64,000 bases of DNA, taken from Parus major. Lineage: Eukaryota > Chordata > Aves > Passeriformes > Paridae. Where the stretch lies: NCBI RefSeq assembly GCF_001522545.3, contig NC_031799.1:44678981-44742980 (forward strand), written 5' to 3'. How positions within the stretch are numbered: the stretch's first letter is position 1; every line of letters starts with the position of its first letter. The notes under the pieces were generated by a model. It was not told the origin of the DNA, ran no database searches, and worked only from the letters and a program-made list of their open reading frames with translations. Positions 58,407-64,000 of the stretch are shown here, one piece after another. The translations under genes and the position numbers were made by a program.

Positions 58407-59330
58407 TCTGGAAGACACAAATCACATCACATTTCTGGTTTCCTCCTGTAAACTGTAACTAAGAAATCTCTTTGATGTTTTGTCTTCATATACTTTCCTG
58501 GGGAGAGATGAAAAGAGTTTTGTGACCAGAACTTTTGACTGCCTAATGTGTGATCTCTCCCTGTATCACAGCAGTCAGCAAAAAGAAAAAAATCATCTCT
58601 GATTTAAGATTGACATTGTATAAATGAGCATTCTAATCTAATAACTTTAACAAGTAATAATATAGCAGAAAAGAGCTTTCTCCCAGTGTTCTTGGGGTCA
58701 AAAATGAAGAGTATTGCCAAGAGGCTTCAAAACCATAAATGGCATAAGATACAAGAAGACTTTGTTATGGTTATCCAGGAGAGTTTGTCTTTATTATCCA
58801 AATAGTCTTCAGAAGAATAATTTCTGCTCTTTTGGAAACATGAGAAAGAGCTCTAAGTCAATCATGCTAAAATGTTTGGTTAGGTAGTTTTAGTGCCACA
58901 ATCCCCTATTCCACTAAATCTATTAAGTTCATTAAATCTATTTTACTCAGAAAACTAAAATCCACTGGAAAGCAGCTCAGAGAACCTATCATGAGGTTTA
59001 CTCTTTGAAATTCATTCTATGTGAAGATTATACAGCCCATTTATGCCAAACTCTAGTCCATAAGCCACTTCTTAATTTTTAACTCTGAAACATGTTGCTT
59101 GTTAGTTGATTGTATGCCATTGCTATAACTGATTCTCAATTCTGTGTATTTCTAACTTTTTTAATGGAATTGTACTGCTTTTTAATTTTATTGTTAATGC
59201 TGTGTCATTACAATGTACGTTATATTACATATATGTCATTACATATTACATTGTCCACGATGGACATAAATTTTGTATGCGCATGAAGGATGTAATTCAC
59301 AGAGTTCCTGGTTGCCAGGATGCTCTTTAG

Positions 59331-59834
59331 TTGAGGTACTTCGGTAAGAGGGACCAGCTAACAGAGGAAGAGCTCAGAGGCAGCCAGCAAACGCAGCAGT
59401 TTGCAGAGCAGGCTGTGCAGAGCAGGGCTCAGCAGCTTGCCTTAGAAAGGCACGTGTGTCCTCAGCAGTGGTGTCACCACACCACAGGGCAGCCCTCAAC
59501 AGCTGCTGGGGTACCTGTGGCACTTGAGGTGTTATCCAGTCAGAGCTCTGGTGGGTGACTGCTGCCCTCCAGGAGAGCCTAAGGCCTCTTGCCTTAGGAG
59601 TGGAGCAGTGGGGAAAGGCTTCCCATTCTGCAGGAAATGTGCCTGTGTTGAGAAATGATGCTGCCAAATGAAGAAGCTGTGGGAAAAGGGCCACAGACCA
59701 TGTAGCAGCAGAGATGATGGAGAAAAGACTAGGTATGTGTTTTCCAAGGGTCTGGCTTCAAAAACTTGAACTTAAGAGTGCACTGAAGTATTGGGATCAG
59801 AACAGATGGGGTCAACTGAGAGATGTTATAAAAG
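59331..59834. other. GC-richer island, unclassified, possibly repeat-derived
   Basis: A sudden change to GC-rich sequence (GAGGCAGCCAGCAAACGCAG, GCAGAGCAGGGCTCAGCAGC) in AT-rich surroundings, directly upstream of the possible LTR at 59835. The contrast suggests an inserted element, but I cannot name it. Open frames of 75-106 codons here look like composition effects. Confidence 0.3.
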
Positions 59835-60200
59835 GTGTTTTATTGCATAATCAGTCTCATGGAAGTGTGAGACATTTAAGATGTTACATTCAGTGCCATC
59901 ACATCAGAAGCCATCTTAATTCTAGGTACAATATCTTTTATAAATTTCTTAGCCAATCAAACAAAGCTCACCAGCATCTTCATAAACCAGTCATTAATTG
60001 CTTCATCTCACACCATTCTACCGTAATGCATCTTTTCTCATCCAATCATATAACACCACATATAACACTAATATATATCACATACATATATATACATATA
60101 TACATAAATATATACATATATATATACATATAACACCAATCATATAACACTACAGAAACTTACATTGGTCTTTCTACTAATTCTATAACAGATTTGATTG
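59835..60200 (-). mobile_element. Possible degraded LTR, antisense, interrupted by a TA microsatellite
   Basis: GTGTTTTATTGCATAATCAG, then TCTCATGGAAGTGTGAGACA, TTAGCCAATCAAAC and runs of ATAACACCA look like an antisense LTR of the same family as 48225-48900. The GC-rich DNA just upstream (59340-59720) could be part of the same insertion. Ends are not defined and the assignment is from memory of avian LTRs. Confidence 0.35.
60062..60133 (+). repeat. TA/CATA microsatellite flanked by a 17-bp direct repeat
   Basis: Alternating TATA and CATA words for about 70 bp. The flanks carry CAATCATATAACACCAC (60043-60059) and CAATCATATAACACTAC (60137-60153), one mismatch apart, so the microsatellite sits within or between two copies of a short unit. 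Confidence 0.9.
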
Positions 60201-61159
60201 TTAAACTTCAAAATTTTCTACTGTCTTGCATAACGTATTTATTCCCTTACATGAGGCATGTTTCTGCTTGCTAAAAACACATTCCTGCTTTATGTTGTAC
60301 TTCATGTCTGTGCAACTTTATTGTTCTAAAACTCCAAGCCTTTTCCAAGGTCTCAGGTCAAACTTTGTATCTATCTCTACCTCTGAGCCTGGATGCTCAA
60401 GGCCTTGAGAGTTTGCTGTGCCTGCATTTCCTACACTGAAGGCAGCACAGAGTCAGGTTTGGGACACTCCCATTATTGCAACTGTTGGAAGTTTCTAAGT
60501 TCAGGCATTAGGAGAATGGCATTCTCATTCTGTAGAATTGCTAATAAGGAGGAGGTGCAGTGCTTTTGTAGCTGTCAAGGGTTGACAGCTCTGTCAAATG
60601 AATCCTCTAACTGGGCTGAGCTCAGAGGATTAACTTGAGCCCTGCAACAGCAGCAGGTTGAAGCAGCAAGTGACAGAAGTGTGAGACTCTCTACAGTGAT
60701 CCCTTTATGACACTTAAGAGGTGAATAAACAGAAAAGGAGCTGTTCTAGTTTTGTTTGGGTAAAGTGAGACTTGTGAAGCCCTGAACTGAAGAAAAGGAA
60801 AACAAGGATCACAAGTGTAAGGGCAACCAGCAGAAATACAAATCTTCCCTAGTGATGTGCATCTGTGGAAATCAGTGCTTGAAGATCAAAGGATTCAAAT
60901 CACTGTGGGTACCAATGCTGACAAAAAAAGTACAAAAATCTGGGCCACTTAAGACAAAATTCTCAGAAAAATTCTCTGGGAAACACTCTGGACAAGGAAG
61001 AACTCATTGGTCACTGCAGCAATCAAATGCAGGAGACATGCTCGCAGCTCCTGGCAGAAATCAGAACAAATGATTGATATACTGATTTTTGGTTTCATGT
61101 TTCTCCTGGATGGGGTTATATCTACAGAGGAAGTGTTGTTTTCTGTTTCATGTCAAGGA

Positions 61160-61298
61160 CTTGCTGGAGTGGATGGAGCTCTGCCTGGGGGTGGATGAGG
61201 ACCTCTTGGATCTGGATTAGAGGCAGGGCAGGGACAGGTGACATTATAGTAGGTGATATTTAAGGTCCCTTCCAACCCAGGCCATGCTATGATTCTTG
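61160..61298 (+). mobile_element. CR1 LINE 3' terminus, sense
   Basis: GGATGGAGCTCTGCCTGGGG is followed by a region ending GGTCCCTTCCAACCCAGGCC and ATGCTATGATTCTTG, the 3' end of a sense CR1. About 140 bp are recognisable. Confidence 0.85.
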
Positions 61299-64000
61299 AA
61301 ATAGGGGAGCCTTAAGGAATTGGGTACCTTTCCCTTTCTCAAAAAAGCAACTTATATTTGCACATATTCCATGTAAATTTCTTCATAAAAGACATTCCTC
61401 AACTTCTGTGATGTGGCATAATTTAATTGACATTTTGAGTAGGCCGTCCCTTTGTAGCTGAAATTAACTTTGATATCTCCACCCTGCCCAAAAAGCAAAG
61501 CGGAGAAGTTACTTTGTTTAAGGAAAGGTCATCAAATGATTACTTTTAAAACCTTCAGAACATGTTACATAATCTTTTCTTCTTCAGAAAACAATTCTTC
61601 AGAATTTTTGATCAGAAAGTCAGTTTACATGATCTGCTGGCACAGTGCCTGTAGAATAAATATTAGCTACTAGCTTTTCTTGGTATTAACTTCTGCAGCT
61701 CTAAAGCAACAAAATGCTGCAGAGTCCTGGCTTTTAAGTTTACTTCATTATTTTAGAAATGCATGGTACCCAAGATAGAAATAATCCTTTGCCTGAGTTT
61801 CTGCCTTTGGTGAACAGAAGTGAGAGACAGAAATTTAAGTGGAGTCAGGTCTCCTTCAGCATGACTTAACATTTACACTCAAATGTGCTCTGATGAACTG
61901 TTCCTGTAACTACTTCAGCCTTGGGAGAAAAGAGTTTTCTCCAGTGTTCAGTTCCTAGTTACCAAAAATGCATAAATATTGTGGGGAAATATATTTCTTT
62001 TACACTACTACAAGGCTGCAAGAAGCAGAGGAAATGTTACAGAAAATAAGCACCACTCATGAGAAATCCTTAGATGTCACCACGCAAGGATCTGTCATGC
62101 ATTTTGGCATGTCTGCCAAATGACAAGCCTGCCAGAGACAAGATCCTGTGTATCAGTTTTTCTTTGAAGTATTTTTAGCAGGTTTGTTTAGTATATCATA
62201 TTAATATTTAGTATATTAATATATATATATTTAAGAAAATATCATTTTGCATTACCCATGTTTTAAATGCCCCAAGATAGCATCTTATTAAATTGCACTA
62301 AAATTTCCACACTTACAAACTAGAATGTTTGTAGAAAAAAAGTTAAAAATATTTCCTAGAAGGTAGGATCAGTATGGATTTTATGAATTTATCTGACAAT
62401 GTAGGCCAGACTTCTTTTTCTGTACCTCATGTTAAGCATTCATTCTATTTGTATGTGCATTATGAGAAATTGTGAGGTCATTTGAAGTTGTAAAAATGTT
62501 CATGCTTTACTTGCAGTGCGTATTCTGTATTAAGTCTTAGTTTAGGCCACAAATACAATTTCCTTCTCTTTCAAATCATATATATACATATGCATGTATA
62601 CATATATACATATATTTATTTCTTTTTAAGGTCAAGATGCTTAAATGAATCTTACAAAATGCTCTTGGACCTAGAGTGACCATCCCCTTCTGTTCCAAAG
62701 CTGGGTTTGAGATGCCTAGATTTCTCTCTACAGTCATTTACTTAAGCTGTTATTAGCAAACTTCACTGATACAAATTCCACAAGTTCCTCTTACCATCTT
62801 TTGCCATGACTGATTACGATTCATCATCTTTTGAAATCAGGTGATTTTTACTGTGAGGTGCATGAATTTAAGCTAAGTATCAAGCAACATTTGACTAAAT
62901 CCATGTTCTTCAAGGTCATAGAAGAACTCTCTAAAGGGACCTGTGTAGTAGAGGTCCTTCTACTCTTGTTTTCCCTAATATTTCACTTCTTTCCTCTCTG
63001 GTTCATCAGCATCAAAACAAAAATAAGAATATGTAGCCTTGCAGGTGCCCCCATTTTAAAGCAAACTAATTTTTTTGTCACCTTGCCTCCCTAGTGCTCT
63101 TGTACATGTTTGGCATCTAATACACTTCTACTTCTAGAGACAAAAACAAGGGAGAGCTGAGGGTCTCTGACATCTTTAGTTTAAACTGTGATCTAGCACA
63201 TGAAATCAAGAGTAATGGTTTCAGATAGTCTAGTGAATTACTTCAGTATTTGGCTGTAATTAAGTTACTGAGCTCATCTAAAACTAATCTGTCCTTCTTT
63301 CAACTATTTAGTAAAACTGCTAAGACTATTGAAGGGAACGATAATCTGGAGAAGCTCTTCCTAATACAGCTTAGTCAGATTCTCCACACAACATGCACCA
63401 ATGTGTGTTGTCTTTCTGAGCTTCTGACAAAGTCCTGTCTAGCTTTATGCTGTGCCTTGGAACCCTACAGAAAAGAGAAGGATTTAGAGATATGGAATGG
63501 AATTCTGCCTCCAGGGGCCTTCTGACTTGGGTCTGGATACCTTGCAACAGGCTTGGGTTAAAGATATCCATCAAAGATCAGACATCTGAAATTTATGGTG
63601 GTATTTGTAGACAAGGGGGAAAGATAGTTTTCTAGAATTTAGACTTAAAAATTTTGATATGTAGGACCACAATTAATATTTTTCCAAGTTGAAGTACCCT
63701 CTAAACCATGCATGATTTTAAGTTATTGCCATTTTCTGGCCTGAGTCCAGGAAAGTATACTCAGTACTTCAACATATCGGTGGAATTTAAGAGTATATTT
63801 CTAGGCACGCTTAAATGCAACTTCTCCTTCAGTTGAAAAGTTGACTTAAGGAATGTGTTTGAATTACTTTTGGAAATACAATGTTATTCATAATGCTTAT
63901 TGCTGTTTGTTTTATAGGCTTGTATTTTGCCTACTGGAAGTCATATACTTCCAAAACTTTTATTTGTAATTCTCTATTTGATTTTCACTGGCTATTCTCT
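61299..64000. other. AT-rich intergenic DNA to the window end
   Basis: No gene, RNA gene or recognised mobile element apart from the TA microsatellites near 62216 and 62577. Confidence 0.6.
62577..62622 (+). repeat. TA/CATA microsatellite
   Basis: Short imperfect run of CATATATATACATATGCATG type followed by TATACATATATACATATAT. A further TA run lies at 62216-62232. Confidence 0.9.

Larger units (their letters stand above)
54433..59330. other. AT-rich intergenic DNA with a CpG-retaining block
   Basis: Almost five kilobases with no open frame of note and no clear mobile element. Distinct items are the homeodomain-like palindrome at 55692, a tandem TGTATGTACAA word at 56829-56850, the CpG-retaining block at 57601-57700 and the CTCF-like site at 58394. 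Confidence 0.6.

Noticed and set aside
1..64000. CRISPR array, prophage, operon or bacterial defence system.
   Set aside because: All evidence points to a vertebrate nuclear genome, and no regularly spaced repeats or prokaryotic genes were found.
1..64000. tRNA, rRNA or small RNA genes.
   Set aside because: I found no stretch with recognisable tRNA boxes, rRNA or snRNA sequence by eye; a covariance-model search would be needed to exclude them fully.

Overview
This window is vertebrate genomic DNA, almost certainly from a bird and probably a neoavian bird such as a passerine. The evidence is a multi-exon gene with canonical GT-AG introns, several CR1 LINE fragments of avian type, and one solo endogenous-retrovirus LTR of a kind I recognise from passerine genomes. 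No prokaryotic gene organisation is present.

The only protein-coding gene I can support is the 3' part of a TIKI-family metalloprotease gene (a membrane-tethered Wnt protease with a TraB/PrgY fold), most likely TRABD2A (TIKI1), on the + strand. Five coding exons lie at 16450-16596, 18730-18904, 31980-32070, 37435-37686 and 41190-41370. They join in one reading frame (intron phases 0, 1, 2, 2) to 281 codons plus a TGA stop at 41368-41370. The exons for the signal peptide and the first half of the protease domain are missing, so positions 1-16449 are read as the 3' part of the preceding phase-0 intron. The second GxxH metal-site motif of the family (residues GAGH) is split by the 13-kb intron. 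The coding exons are followed by a probable 3' UTR of about 0.5 kb with an AATAAA at 41887.

Layout: 1-16449 upstream intron, with a diverged direct duplication near its start; 16450-41370 exons and introns, with CR1 fragments at about 22.75-24.0, 31.5-31.7, 35.35-37.0 and 39.8 kb and a G/T-rich tract at 32.2-32.5 kb; 41371-41910 3' UTR; 41911-64000 apparently intergenic. The intergenic part contains further CR1 pieces (43.0, 50.9, 53.6, 54.0 and 61.2 kb), a solo LTR with target-site duplications (49871-50374), two weaker LTR-like stretches (48.2-48.9 and 59.8-60.2 kb), microsatellites (CT, CTCTG, TA/CATA) and a long AT-rich stretch.

I did not find an undescribed multi-gene system. The observations most worth checking are the duplication with a 113-bp indel near 0.4/2.5 kb, four perfect hairpins or palindromes, a CpG-retaining block in the AT-rich intergenic DNA, CTCF-like motifs downstream of the gene, two overlapping antisense ORFs near 13.4-13.8 kb, and a pentanucleotide expansion inside a CR1 copy. 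Some recognition of family sequences rests on memory and could not be checked by alignment here.
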